A stretch of 64,000 nucleotides of DNA, taken from the NCBI GenBank assembly GCA_032622095.1, contig CP136068.1:52012443-52076442 (forward strand), written 5' to 3'. Source of the stretch: Siphonodentalium dalli (Eukaryota > Mollusca > Scaphopoda > Gadilida > Siphonodentaliidae). Position numbers and translations under genes: made by a program. Positions 1 to 11,692 of this stretch are shown here, piece by piece; the stretch's first letter is position 1; the number at the start of each line of letters is the position of its first letter. The notes beneath the pieces were generated by a model. That model searched no databases. It was not told the origin of the DNA and saw nothing but the letters and a program-made list of their open reading frames with translations.

Positions 1-218
1 GAAAATTAACACAGTTTTATCTGTACTTGATATGTGCATAATTAGACAGTTAAATATAGAATACACACATAGTGTTTCTGAATACCAAATTTACACCACG
101 AGTGGGATTAGTGATTTACTGCACGTTCTTTAGTGAGTGCGATAAATTATCAAACCCACGAGTGATATTTGTCAACTCTGCAACAAATGAGTGGACAAAA
201 CTTTTTCCATATGGATAT

Positions 219-470
219 CCCTTCCCACATGGTGGTTCATAAGTATACCAAACATCATTAAAACCTGTGCCATGTGAATATCCCTTCCCACATGGTGGTT
301 CATAAGTATACCAAACATCATTAAAACCTGTTCCATGTGAATATCCCTTCCCACATGGTGGTTCATAAGTATACCAAACATCATTAAAACCTGTTCCATG
401 TGAATATCCCTTCCCACATGGTGGTTCATAAGTATACCAAACATCATTGAAATCTGACCTACAATGACTG
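219..470. repeat. 63-bp minisatellite, four copies
   Basis: The word cccttcccacatggtgg recurs at 219, 282, 345 and 408, an exact 63-bp period, with nearly identical units. The tail (to about 540) has a GGATGGATGGAC run and a C-rich end like the (ACGG)n-tailed elements elsewhere in the window. The open frame on the minus strand here is only the repeat read through, because 63 is a multiple of three; it is not a gene. Confidence 0.9.
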
Positions 471-584
471 AGATAGAGAGCTCCAAGCTGTCACGGATGG
501 ATGGACAAACAGATGCATGGAACCCATTCATATACCCCCCCACCAGATAATTACAGTTAGAATAAGATTTATCTGAAATCTCAC

Positions 585-626
585 CTCTTCTTTGGCATTG
601 AATAACTTTCCAAGTTCACTTTGGCC
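585..626 (-). CDS. Candidate ZPR1 exon (weak)
   Basis: On the minus strand a 42-bp open stretch is bounded by an acceptor (GTTGCAG|GG) and a good donor (GAAGAG|GTGAGA). It reads GQSELGKLFNAKEE in phase 0, the same phase as the upstream ZPR1 linker exon at 4932-4967. ZPR1 proteins have an acidic, poorly conserved linker just before the second zinc finger, so the position and the closing KEE are compatible. There is no strongly conserved residue to prove it. A foldback element is inserted 8 bp upstream of the acceptor. It may be a chance splice-like sequence. Confidence 0.3.
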
Positions 627-642
627 CTGCAACGGAAATAAT

Positions 643-854
643 CAAGCCTTGAAATAGGGTGTCTGTCATTTGCAGAATGAGGTCCCCAGAGGGTGAATTT
701 AGTGATGCTACCCCACATAGCGGGCTAGCATCACCAAATTCACCCTCTGGGAGGGTGAATTTGGTGATGCTAGCCCGCTATGTGGGGTAGCACCACTAAA
801 TTCACCCTCTGGGGACCTCATTCTGCAAATGACAGACACCCTATTTCAAGGCTT
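643..854. mobile_element. 212-bp foldback MITE with 9-bp TSD (Mutator-like)
   Basis: The two halves are near-perfect inverted copies centred near 749 (outer end CAAGCCTT...AAGGCTT). GGAAATAAT flanks it on both sides (634-642 and 855-863), a 9-bp TSD as typical of Mutator-like elements. Each arm is itself palindromic around GCTAGC-like centres, so the whole is a palindrome of palindromes. Relatives with one inner unit lie near 27822-27962 and 28158-28264. No coding potential. Confidence 0.8.
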
Positions 855-904
855 GGAAATAATAATGAAGCCAATGTAAACATTATCATAATATAATAGA
901 TAAC

Positions 905-1110
905 TCAGGCTGGATAACTGGGTTTTATCTTATCAGGGTGTAAACACCGTTTAGTTAACTGGGTATTATCTTAACAAGGTGTAAACATTATCAATCAGAT
1001 AACTGGGTATTATCTTAACAGGGTGTAAACATCATTTAGATAACTGGGTATTATCTTAACAGGGTGTAAACATTATCATTTAGATAACTGGGTATTATCT
1101 TAACAGGGTT
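905..1110. repeat. Minisatellite, about five ~45-bp copies
   Basis: Five imperfect copies of a unit containing taactgggtattatctta and agggtgtaaacat follow each other. Spacing varies between about 39 and 54 bp through small indels. No open frame is maintained. Confidence 0.85.
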
Positions 1111-1204
1111 TTTCTGCTTGTATTATCATATCAACCCTACAGATGTAGAATAGACCATTCCAATATATATATGGTATATACATTTTTGTAAGAGCAATCA
1201 ATGC

Positions 1205-1375
1205 ATACATCATTCATTTTGCAAAGTAGCATTACAATTACAAGCATTACAATTGCCAGAACAATCATTATAATTACCATTACAATTATCATTACATGCA
1301 TTACAACTACAATTAAAATTACCATTACAAGCATTACAATTACCATTACTTGCCATTTTTGCATTAAAATTATCA
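1205..1375. repeat. ATTACA-rich simple repeat
   Basis: Degenerate hexamer repeat of ATTACA with interspersed ATTACC and AGC. It produces open frames on both strands that are rich in I, T, V and M and have no protein character. A related CATTACA-rich stretch lies at about 1690-1890. Confidence 0.85.
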
Positions 1376-1689
1376 TTACTTTCAGTGCGATAGGTTTAAA
1401 ATTAAAAAATAAAGTCTGTGTTCGCGGTCTCCCTGCCTACTCAAAAGTCATGCTGACCCTAATTTTTTATTCAATTTTCTTTTATAAATTATAAACGAAT
1501 GTTTATTTTCTTGGAACAAGATTAGAGAAATATAGCTATGACAGCACTTTCTATGGATTCACAACTACTGTTGCTAATGTTGGACAAATTCGTTTACAAA
1601 ATACTCACAGGATCATTGTATTGTTTTAAACTTCCACTTGTAACATAACCATCATTATTCATGAAAGCTACTGAGAATATAGTTGATAA

Positions 1690-1900
1690 AGTAAATCAAG
1701 TAATTCAAAAAAATAATGCCAAAGGAAATACATCACTTAATATTACACATTACAAAAAAACAACATATCCAGCTAAAAAAAAGATGCATTACTTTGAATT
1801 ACATGTAATACATAAAAGGACCCATTACACATTACTTTCCATTACTTGAGAAAAACAAATCCATTGTAATGCATTAATATTACTCATTACAAAAAAAACA
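1690..1900. repeat. CATTAC-rich low-complexity stretch
   Basis: Loosely repeated CATTACA/ACATTAC and A-rich words, for example around 1745 and 1885. The 62-codon frame across it is lysine- and isoleucine-rich by composition only. Confidence 0.6.
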
Positions 1901-1954
1901 ACATTTCCAGATAAACAAAGATGATTAATTCCAGAATAGAAAATCCGGAAAAAA

Positions 1955-2160
1955 AATATGATTGAACACTCCGTTGAAGGCCCTCATAGCAGTGAACATC
2001 CATACCAAATTTCATTCAGATCCGACAACCGGTGTTTGAGATATCTCTGCCATGACGGACGGTATAATAGATGGATAAATGGACGGATGGATGAGGTCAA
2101 TCCGGTATATCCACCCCCCCATTCTCTTCAAGAGTGGGGGTATAATTATATATATTTTGG
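1955..2160. mobile_element. (ACGG)n-tailed repeat fragment with terminal hairpin
   Basis: The layout is the one shared by several elements in this window: a short core (cataccaaatttcattcaga), then GACGGACGG and GGACGGATGGATG, then a near-end hairpin (CCCCCATTCTC / AAGAGTGGGGG). It resembles the right end of a pearl/HINE-type non-autonomous element. No TSD was identified. Confidence 0.5.
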
Positions 2161-2371
2161 TGAAGGCTGATAATCCTAAAGCATACATGTTTATAGAGAG
2201 GTTTCGCAACGAGAGGCCGATCACAATCGGCAGATGTTAACCCATCCCTTGGCGATAGTAAATTACTATGATCGGAATCATAAATGAGAGTTTTGATGTT
2301 GAATTATAGAGTATACTGTTATGTACTATTATAGACAAATGTACATAAAACAAATTATTGGAATTTATGGG

Positions 2372-2443
2372 TCACTCGCATTTATATAAGAGAATGCGCT
2401 GGTACAGGATCTGTAATGCTGCACCACCACAGCCTTGGGTTAA
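2372..2443. mobile_element. Fragment of TTAA-type palindromic MITE
   Basis: The stretch from tcgcatttatataagagaat to the end gggTTAA matches the right half of the MITEs at 11923-12472 and 31166-31394. The left half is missing. Confidence 0.6.
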
Positions 2444-4195
2444 ATGTGAAAAAGGTGACCTGGACATGGAATACTTGGGTTAAGAGAGTCCAATTTAAGT
2501 TTACAATGATAATATCTCAAATTCTACCAATAACACCCATCAAGATAAAGACACCTCACTGCTGACCCATTAATATCAATTATATAGCAGAGCTGTGAAC
2601 AAATCACAGACATTGTTTATATTGATGCTGGCATCTCTATTAATACAATAACATTTATAATGACCTCATACCATCTGTAGTTATATATTCAGCTGTGCAA
2701 TGCAGCATCCAGCAAACTTTAAAAAGCACTGTTTTATCAGGAAATCTTTCACAGACTGTCCATCATAATTAACTGGTCTGTGGGATACAGTCTATCACCA
2801 AATAAATAACATTCTATTAACCAGTGGCAGTCTATATAGTACACTCCAATATTGTGAACTACACATGTGTTTTTTATCAGATATCAGGAGGAATTCTGTT
2901 ATTTAACTGCTACTTGACATTAATTGGGGATCTGTGCTGTATGCAAAAAACGGCTCGGTCGTGTAATGGTACCTTAACACTATTAATTTATGGGTTCATT
3001 ACTAAATATTTAAAGGGACACATTGGGAACCTTTTTATCAACTTGTATCATAATATCAATATCTAAATGAAAACAAATGAAAGAGTCAATGACATTTTTT
3101 TTAATTATTACAGTTAATCCCGCTTTATCACATAGCCTCGGTGCAAGAGGAATTTATGTTAATAAGCGTGTATGTTTATGTGCGGGATTACGATATTTGG
3201 CCCATTGTGTGTGTACTTTGTATGGACATTTGACCACGTTTTCCGTCGCCATCATCAATCATTGAATATGGCGGTTGTTTTATTTATTTTTCTACTATTC
3301 TTCTTTTTATGCCACGAAAATAAACTTGACACAACATAACTTTGATGAATGATTGGAGAATCAATCTTGATGCAAGTATTATGCATGAAAAAGAACCAGA
3401 AACAAGTGAATTTATGCGCCGCAAGTCGGCTTCCATTTTCACTAAATTCGACATCCGGTTACAAGTCAGGAGGAGTAACTCTATCTGTAGACATTGGAGT
3501 GAATAGGGGATTTCCCGCTGGGAATTCCACAAAGTAAAACAAGCTTTACTTTCATTTTTCGTATTTAACTCAGAGTGACAAATCGTTATGTTTACGTTTA
3601 GACATTTTGGATGGTTATGATGAGAGAAAGTATGGCTTGAGTTTTATATGATATGAATCAGACAGCGTGGGACTATGGTACCGGGTTTAAGTAAACATAT
3701 TCATCCGTTTCCTATTCATACAAATTAGGTTCTTATTTTGAGCGTGATCGCGGTGATGCAATTTCGCGACATTGGAACGTTTCGGACACGGAATTCGAAG
3801 CCCTGTCAAAGTACACTAAAGTCCCATTGTAAATGGATTAAAAAGAGCACACATGCCGGTTGTAAGTGATAAAAACCAATTAGCTGACAGGCCTATCAGT
3901 ATCTTAAGCGCCCATGTGGTCATTCACAGCTTGTTTCTCTTTGTTTGCCGTCTTTGCATTGATTGAATTACATAATTAACTGTAATGGCCTCTCGATTAA
4001 CTGGCATGTGTACATAGTTTCACCGGCGTGGTTAACATGTTATTGCATATTTCTATGTTTATAACCGGTGGTCTATCAAAATCTTATGTTATTAGAGGGT
4101 AGAAATTAACATATAATACAGTGTAAATGGTTTGGTGCAGGATCATAATATGGTTGTAAACGGGATATGTTTTTATCCGTTATGTTAATAAGTGG
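2444..4195. other. No gene recognised (AT-rich, presumed intron or intergenic)
   Basis: No splice-bounded conserved exon, RNA gene or long repeat was recognised on either strand. Short open frames (60-80 codons) overlap one another on both strands and lack protein-like composition. If ZPR1 continues to the left, this is intron of ZPR1. Confidence 0.5.
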
Positions 4196-4199
4196 GATC

Positions 4200-4515
4200 G
4201 TCTGTATTATAAAGAACTCGGTCTGTATTTTGGGCTGTGAAACTCACATACCAAATTTGGTTCCAATCAGATGAAAAATGTTTGAGTTATGGCGTGAATT
4301 CTAAGTCGAAAAAGGGCCATAACTCTGTAACAAAAACTCGGATGAAACCCAAATTCGAACTCGATCTGTATTTTGGGCTGAGAAACCCATATACAAAATT
4401 TGGTTCTGATTGGATAGAAATGTTTTGACGGACAGACGGACGGACGAACGACGAGTGGTCAATCCGGACGTCGACACTATGTTTACCATACTATGGAATT
4501 GGTAAACATAAAAAT
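4200..4515. mobile_element. Two-unit (ACGG)n-tailed repeat element
   Basis: Two ~120-bp tandem units share ctcggtctgtattttgggct/ctcgatctgtattttgggct and ataccaaatttggtt-like words. They are followed by GACGGACAGACGGACGGACG and a short tail with inverted words gtttaccata / tggtaaac. It has the same modular plan as the larger arrays: core repeats, ACGG microsatellite, short hairpin end. Confidence 0.55.
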
Positions 4516-4931
4516 AAAAGTGGTGGCTTTATTTGACCAGTGGCTTTTTCAGAAATGAAAAAAATTTATTCTGGGAACAATATTATTTAATGTAACTTTG
4601 CTTCCAACTGTCTATGTTGCTAAGTTATGCTAACATACCTAGTTTTATTTGATTAGACACAAGAATAATCAGTAAATTCTAAGTCATTGAAGTTATCATA
4701 CGGAAACCAAAATAATCAGGAAATTCTAAGTCACCAAGGGCCATAATTACACAAAAAAAGTCAGGGAAGAAAGGCCACATTTTAAGCATTGAGAGAAAAT
4801 ATATTTCTTGCCAAATCATCCATAAATTAAGGAAGTTGTCAAATGTAGGAAGGGAAGATGATGATCTGGAAATGATTATTTAGCCCATGACATTGTATTC
4901 AGTGAAGTAGATATCTGATTCATTAAATTAC

Positions 4932-4967
4932 CTTGTTTGAATTTGTCTCATCTGGTTCTTCAGCAGG
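4932..4967 (-). CDS. ZPR1: ZPR1 exon: acidic linker between the two zinc-finger modules
   Basis: On the minus strand TTTTCAG|CCTGCTG...AACAAG|GTAATT bounds a 36-bp exon reading PAEEPDETNSNK. ZPR1 proteins carry an acidic linker with this pattern (human has a PAEKPEEED-like stretch) between the first conserved module and the second zinc finger. Two further copies of the exon with its flanks lie at 9547-9582 and 9765-9800. Which copy is spliced cannot be told from sequence alone. This one and the 9765-9800 copy keep both splice sites. Confidence 0.65.
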
Positions 4968-5281
4968 CTGAAAATTAATAAGAATAAATATTGATGAGGA
5001 TTTTCTGCAATGTTTTAATAATGAATGTGTCAATGACACTGTAGCTCAACTTAGGTAGGGGAATAATTTAATGGTTGACAGTAAATGGAGGAATAGGAAA
5101 GGTGCTAATTGAAATGTCTAACCTGCGCCAAAGGATTTAGTGATGCAAAGAGTAAAATACAAGATGGCTGCTGGTGGCCATTGTTTTTGGCCAATTGACC
5201 CCAAAAGGACTCGTTCCCATCTACGTATAATTGTTAACATCCATGACAAATTTTATGAAGATCTGACCAAAGCTACGACCT

Positions 5282-6815
5282 ACAAATTTCATGATGATCA
5301 GACGAACAGTACGACCTGTAGACCGCGCCAATGGATTGAATTTTGAAATCCAAGATGGCCGCTGGCAGCCATGTTTTTTGGCCGAATGACCCCACAATGA
5401 TTCGTTCCCATCTACATGTCAATGTCAACATTCATGACAAATTTCATAAAGATTAGACCAAAGGTACAACCTGTAGCCCGTGCCAAAGGATTTAGTCATG
5501 CAAAGAGTAAAATCCAAGATGGCTGCTGGCGGTCATGTTTTTTGGCCGAACGACTCCAAAATCACTCGTTCCCATCTACATGTCAGTGTTAACATCCATG
5601 ACAAATTTAATAAAGATCAGAACAAAGGTATGACCTGTAGCCCATGCCAAAGGATTTAGTCATGCAAAGAGTAAAACGCTGGTGGCCATGTTTTTTTACC
5701 GAATGACCCCAAAACGACTCGTTCCCATCTACATGTTGTTGTTATAATTCATGACAAGTTTCATGACCATCTGACCAAAGCTACGACCTGTAGCCCGCAC
5801 CAAAGGATTTAGTCATGCAAAGAGTAAAATCCAAGATGGCTGCTGGCGGCCATGCTTTTTGACCGAATGACCCCAAAACGACTCGATCCCATCTACATGT
5901 CATTGTTATCATTCATGACAAATTTCATGATGATCAGACGAACAGTACGACCTGTAGCCCGCGCCAATGGATTGAATTTTGAAATCCAAGATGGCCGCCA
6001 GCGGCCATGTTTTTTGGCCGAATGACCCCACAATGATTCGTTCCCATCTACATGTCAATGTCAACGTTCATGACAAATTTTATAAAGATTAGACCAAAGG
6101 CAACCTATAGCCCGCGCCAAAGGATTTAGTCATGCAAAGAGTAAAATCCAAGATGGCTGCTGGCGGCCATGTTTTTTAGCCGAACGACTCCAAAATCACT
6201 CGTTCCCATCTACATGTCAGTGTTAACATCCATGACAAATTTCATAAACTTCCGACCAACACAACGACCTGTAGTCCGCGCCAAAGGATTTAGTCATGCA
6301 AAGAGTAAAATCCAAGATGGCTGCTGGCAGCCATGTTTTTTGGCCGAACAACCCCAAAATGACTCGTTCCCATCTACATGTCATTATTAACATCAATGAC
6401 AAATTTCATGATGATCAGACGAACAGTACGACCTGTAGCCTAATGTATTGAATCTTGAAATCCAAGATGGCTGCCAGCGGCCATGTTTTTTGGCCGAATG
6501 ACCCCAAAATGACTCGTTCCCATCTACATGTCAATGTCAACATTCATGACAAATTTCATAAAGATCAGACCAAAGGTACGACCTGTAGCCCGCGCCAAAG
6601 GATTTAGTAATGCAAATAGTAAAATCCAAGTTGGCTGCTGGCGGCCATGTTTTTTGGCCGAACGACCCCAAAATCACTCGTTCCCATCTACATGTCATTG
6701 TTAACATCCATGACAAATTTCATGATGTAACGATCAAAGCTACGACCTGTAGCCCGCGCCAAAGGATTTAGTCATGCAAAGAGTAAAATCCAAGATGGCT
6801 GCTGGCGGCCATGTT
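5282..6815 (+). repeat. Higher-order repeat, copy 1 (second copy at 7360-8893)
   Basis: About 1.53 kb of the array is repeated with an exact 2078-bp offset. Private variants recur: gtaaaacgctggtggcc at 5671 and 7749, and caacctatag at 6101 and 8179. The pair looks like a recent block duplication inside the array, because even the odd truncated units are shared. Confidence 0.85.
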
Positions 6816-7359
6816 TATTGGCCGTACGACCCCAAAATGACTCGTTCCCATCTACATGTCAATATTAACATCAATGACAAATTTCATGATGATCAGGCGA
6901 ACAGTACGGTCTGTAGCCCGCGCCAATGGATTGAATCTTGAAATCCAAGATGGCTGCCAGCGGCCATGTTTTTTGGCCGAATGACCCCAAAATGACTCGT
7001 TCCCATCTACATGTCAATGTCAACATTCATGACAAATTTCATAAAGATCAGACCAAAGGTACGACCTGTAGCCCGGGCCAAAGGATTTAGTTATGCAAAG
7101 AGTAAAATCCAAGATGGCTGCTGGCGCCCATGTTTTTCGGCCGAACGACCCCAAAATCACTCGTTCCCATCTACATGTCATTGTTAACATCCATGACAAA
7201 TTTCATGATGTTCCGATCGAAGCTACGACCTGTATCCCGCGCCAAAGGATTTAGTCATGCAAAGAGTAAAATCCAAGATGGCTGCTGGCGGCCATGTTTA
7301 TTGGCCGAACAACCCCAAAATGACTTGTTCCCATCTACATGTCAATATTAACATCCACG

Positions 7360-8893
7360 ACAAATTTCATGATGATCAGACGAACAGTACGACCTGTAGC
7401 CCGCGCCAATGGATTGAATTTTGAAATCTAAGATGGCCACCAGCGGCCATGTTTTTTGGCCGAATGACCCCACAATGATTCGTTCCCATCTACATGTCAA
7501 TGTCAACATTCATGACAAATTTCATAAAGATTAGACCAAAGGTACAACCTGTAGCCCGCGCCAAAGGATTTAGTCATGCAAAGAGTAAAATCCAAGATGG
7601 CTGCTGGCGGCCATGTTTTTTGGCCGAACGACTCCAAAATCACTCGTTCCCATCTACATGTCAGTGTTAACATCCATGACAAATTTAATAAAGATCAGAA
7701 CAAAGGTATGACCTGTAGCCCATGCCAAAGGATTTAGTCATGCAAAGAGTAAAACGCTGGTGGCCATGTTTTTTTACCGAATGACCCCAAAACGACTTGT
7801 TCCCATCTACATGTTGTTGTTATAATTCATGACAAATTTCATGACCATCTGACCAAAGCTACGACCTGTAGCCCGCACCAAAGGATTTAGTCATGCAAAG
7901 AGTAAAATCCAAGATGGCTGCTGGCGGCCATGCTTTTTGACCGAATGACCCCAAAACGACTCGATCCCATCTACATGTCATTGTTATCATTCATGACAAA
8001 TTTCATGATGATCAGACGAACAGTACGACCTGTAGCCCGCGCCAATGGATTGAATTTTGAAATCCAAGATGGCCGCCAGCGGCCATGTTTTTTGGCCGAA
8101 TGACCCCACAATGATTCGTTCCCATCTACATGTCAATGTCAACGTTCATGACAAATTTTATAAAGATTAGACCAAAGGCAACCTATAGCCCGCGCCAAAG
8201 GATTTAGTCATGCAAAGAGTAAAATCCAAGATGGCTGCTGGCGGCCATGTTTTTTAGCCGAACGACTCCAAAATCACTCGTTCCCATCTACATGTCAGTG
8301 TTAACATCCATGACAAATTTCATAAACTTCCGACCAACACAACGACCTGTAGCCCGCGCCAAAGGATTTAGTCATGCAAAGAGTAAAATCCAAGATGGCT
8401 GCTGGCAGCCATGTTTTTTGGCCGAACAACCCCAAAATGACTCGTTCCCATCTACATGTCATTATTAACATCAATGACAAATTTCATGATGATCAGACGA
8501 ACAGTACGACCTGTAGCCTAATGTATTGAATCTTGAAATCCAAGATGGCTGCCAGCGGCCATGTTTTTTGGCCGAATGACCCCAAAATGACTCGTTCCCA
8601 TCTACATGTCAATGTCAACATTCATGACAAATTTCATAAAGATCAGACCAAAGGTACGACCTGTAGCCCGCGCCAAAGGATTTAGTAATGCAAATAGTAA
8701 AATCCAAGTTGGCTGCTGGCGGCCATGTTTTTTGGCCGAACGACCCCAAAATCACTCGTTCCCATCTACATGTCATTGTTAACATCCATGACAAATTTCA
8801 TGATGTAACGATCAAAGCTACGACCTGTAGCCCGCGCCAAAGGATTTAGTCATGCAAAGAGTAAAATCCAAGATGGCTGCTGGCGGCCATGTT
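7360..8893 (+). repeat. Higher-order repeat, copy 2
   Basis: Partner of 5282-6815 at +2078 bp, with only scattered substitutions. It diverges sharply near 8894, where the unit reads cgaacaactcc instead of cgtacgacccc. Confidence 0.85.
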
Positions 8894-9546
8894 TTTTGGC
8901 CGAACAACTCCAAAATCACTCGATCCCATCTACATGACAGTGTTAACATCCATGACAAATTTCATAAACTTCCAACCAAAACAACGACCTGTAGCCCGCG
9001 CCAAAGGATTTAGTCATGCAAAGAGTAAAATCCAAGATGGCTGCTGGCAGCCATGTTTTTTGGCCGAACGACCCCAAAATCACTCGTTCCCATATACATG
9101 TCATTATTAACATCAATGACAAATTTCATGATGATCAGATGAACAGTACGACCTGTAGGCCGCGCCAATGGATTGAATCTTGAAATCCAAGATGGCTGCC
9201 AGCGGCCATGTTTTTTGGCCGAATGACCCCAAAATGACTCGTTCCCATCTACATGTCAATGTCAACATTCATGACAAATTTCATGAAGATCAGACCAAAG
9301 GTACAACCTGTAGCCCGTGCCAAAGGAAATTGTTGACGGACACACGGACACACGGACGACGGACGCCAAACCATGGCAATAGCTCAAACTTACAAAAGTA
9401 AGTTGAGCTAAAAATCTGCCATTGTATAAGCTCTGTAAGGCTCTACAAATTAATCCAAATTTGATTTGATTCTTGATTCTTGATTCTTGATTATTTAGCC
9501 CATGACATTGTATTCAGTGAAGTAGATATCTGATTCATTAAATTAC

Positions 9547-9582
9547 CTTGTTTGAATTTGTCTCATCTGGTTCTTCAGCAGG
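9547..9582 (-). pseudogene. ZPR1 linker exon, copy with dead acceptor
   Basis: Same 36 bp as 4932-4967, but the acceptor reads TTTTCAT instead of TTTTCAG, so the AG is lost. The donor AAG|GTAATT is intact. Presumably not spliced. Confidence 0.7.
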
Positions 9583-9764
9583 ATGAAAATTAATAAGAAT
9601 AAACATTGATGAGGATTTTCTGCAATGTTCTAATAAAAATCTGCCATTGTATAAGCTCTGTAAGGCTCTACAAATTAATCCAAATTTGATTTGATTCTTG
9701 ATTCTTGATTATTTAGCCCATGACATTGTATTCAGTGAAGTAGATATCTGATTCATTAAATTAC

Positions 9765-9800
9765 CTTGTTTGAATTTGTCTCATCTGGTTCTTCAGCAGG
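9765..9800 (-). CDS. ZPR1: ZPR1 linker exon, third copy with intact splice sites
   Basis: Identical open 12 codons with TTTTCAG acceptor and AAG|GTAATT donor. Because the exon is a multiple of three in phase 0, inclusion of this copy, of the 4932-4967 copy, or of both would keep the frame. Transcript reads are needed to tell which is used. Confidence 0.5.
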
Positions 9801-9859
9801 CTGAAAATTCATAAGAATAAATATTGATGAGGATTTTCTGCAATGTTCTAATAATGAAA

Positions 9860-11692
9860 GTGTCAATGACACTGTAGCTCAACTTGGAAAGGGAATAATT
9901 TAATGTATTACAGTCAATGGAGCGATTAGGAATGTGGAAAGTTGAATGTCTAATACTAGTTTATAGACATGAAGAGAAAAGTAAAATCCAAGATGGCTGC
10001 TGTCGGCCATGTTTTCGGCCGAATGACCCCAAAATGAGTCGTTCACATCTACATGTCATCGTTAACATCAATGACAAATTTTATGATGATCAGACTAAAG
10101 GTACGACCTGTAGCCCATGCTAAAGAATTTAGTCATACAAAGAGTAAAATCCAAGATGGCTGCTGGCGGCCATGTTTTTTGGCCGAATGACCCCAAAATG
10201 ACTCGTTCCCATCTACATGTCATTATTAACATTCATGACAAATTTTATGATGATCAGACTAAAGGTACGACATGTAGCCTGTGCTAAAGAATTTAGTCAT
10301 ACAAAGAGTAAAATCCAAGATGGCTGCTGGTGGCCATGTTTTTTGGCCGAATGACCCCAAAATGACTCGTTCCCATCTACATGTCATTATTAACTTTCAC
10401 GACAAATTTTATGAAGATCAGACTAAAGGTACAACCTGTAGCCCGCAAAGAGTAAAATCCAAGATGGCTGCTGGCGACCATGTTTTTTGGCCGATTGACC
10501 CCAAAATTACTCTTTCCCATCTACATGTCATTGTTAACATCCATGACAAATTTTATGATGATCAGACTAAAGGTACGACCTGTAGCCCGTGCTAAAGAAT
10601 TTAGTCATACAAAGAGTAAAATCCAAGATGGCTGCTGGCGGCCATGTTTTTTGGCCAAATGACCCCAAAAGTACTCGTTCCCATCTACATGTCAATATTA
10701 ACATCCATGACAAATTTCATGATGATCAGACGAACAGTACGAACTGTGGCCCGTGCTAATGGATTAAATTTTTAAATGCAAGATGGCTGCTGGCGGCCAT
10801 GTTTTTTGTCCGAATGACCCCAAAATGACTCGTTCCCATCTACATTCCAATATCAACAGCCATGACAAATTTTATGATGATCAGACTAAAGGTACGACCT
10901 GTAGCCCATGCTAAAGGATTTAGTCATACAAAGAGTAAAATCCAAGATGGCTGCTGGCGGCCATGTTTTTTGGCCGAACGACCCCAAAATGACTCGTTCC
11001 CATCTACATGTTAATATTAACATCCATGATAAATATCATGATGATCAGACAAACAGTACGACCTGTAGCCCGTGCCAATGGATTGAATTTTGAAATCCAA
11101 CATGGCTGCCAGCGTCCATGTTTTTTGGCCGTATGACCCCAAAATGACTCGTTCCCATATACATGTCAATGTCAACATTCATGACAAAATTCATAAAGAT
11201 CAGACCATAGGTACGACCTGTAGCCCACGCCAAAGGATTTAGTCATGCAAAGAGTAAAATCCATGATGGCTGCTGGCGGCCATGTTTTTTGGCCGAACAA
11301 CCCCAAAATCACTCGTTCCCATCTACATGTCATTGTTAACATCCATGACAAATTTCATGAAGTTCCGATCAAAACTACGACCTGTAGCCTGCGCCAAATG
11401 ATTTAGTCATGCAAAGAGTAAAATCCAAGATGGCTGCTGACAGCCATGTTTTTTGGCCGAACAACCCCAAAATGACTCGTTCCCATCTACATATCAATAT
11501 TAACATCCATGACAAATTTCATGATGATCAAACAAACAGTACGACCTGTATCCCGCGCCAATGGATTGAATTTTGAAATCCAAGATGGCCACCAGCGGCC
11601 ATGTTTTTATGCCGAATTACCCCAAAATGACTCGTTCCCATCTACATGTCAATGTCAACATTCATGCAAAATTTCATAAAGATCAGACCATT
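9860..11692 (+). mobile_element. Second pearl/HINE-like element, ~11 units, right end missing
   Basis: It starts with the same left end as the element at 5027 (gtgtcaatgacac, tagctcaacttgg) and holds about 11 units of ~160 bp. It breaks off inside a unit at about 11692 into attgtaattgtaattg simple repeat. Its units are more diverged from one another than those of the first element, suggesting independent arrays rather than one split array. Confidence 0.75.

Larger units (their letters stand above)
5027..9410 (+). mobile_element. Giant pearl/HINE-like element with ~26 units of ~160 bp
   Basis: The left end has a near-palindrome gtgtcaatgacac and tagctcaactta. The body is about 26 head-to-tail units of ~155-165 bp, each with ccaagatggctgctggc, tcgttcccatctacatg and cctgtagcccgcgcc. 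The right end is gacggacacacggac... followed by a terminal hairpin made of agctcaaacttac / gtaagttgagct. This order (left flank, tandem core, ACGG-like microsatellite, right hairpin) is that of pearl/HINE elements, thought to be non-autonomous Helitron relatives. It sits within ZPR1. The recurrent 73-codon frames are the repeat read through. Confidence 0.8.
9409..9845. repeat. ~225-bp tandem duplication of ZPR1 intron plus exon
   Basis: Two consecutive copies start with taaaaatctgccattgtata (9409 and 9634). Each runs through a gattcttgatt repeat into the ZPR1 linker exon and its flank. The same exon and flank also occur at 4876-5016 next to the left end of the big element. The result is three exon copies in 5 kb. 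Confidence 0.85.

Noticed and set aside
172-543. 123-codon frame with an exact internal protein repeat
   Set aside because: The 63-bp DNA repeat is a multiple of three, so it stays open by arithmetic. There is no protein character outside the repeat.
1137-1494. Hydrophobic open frames on both strands that look like membrane segments
   Set aside because: Composition comes from the ATTACA simple repeat; the frames overlap on opposite strands.
6169-9401. Repeated 73-codon open frames (MFFGRTTPK...) in the arrays, also at 53634-56074
   Set aside because: They are the same ~160-bp unit read through. They occur on both arrays and are broken by normal unit variation.
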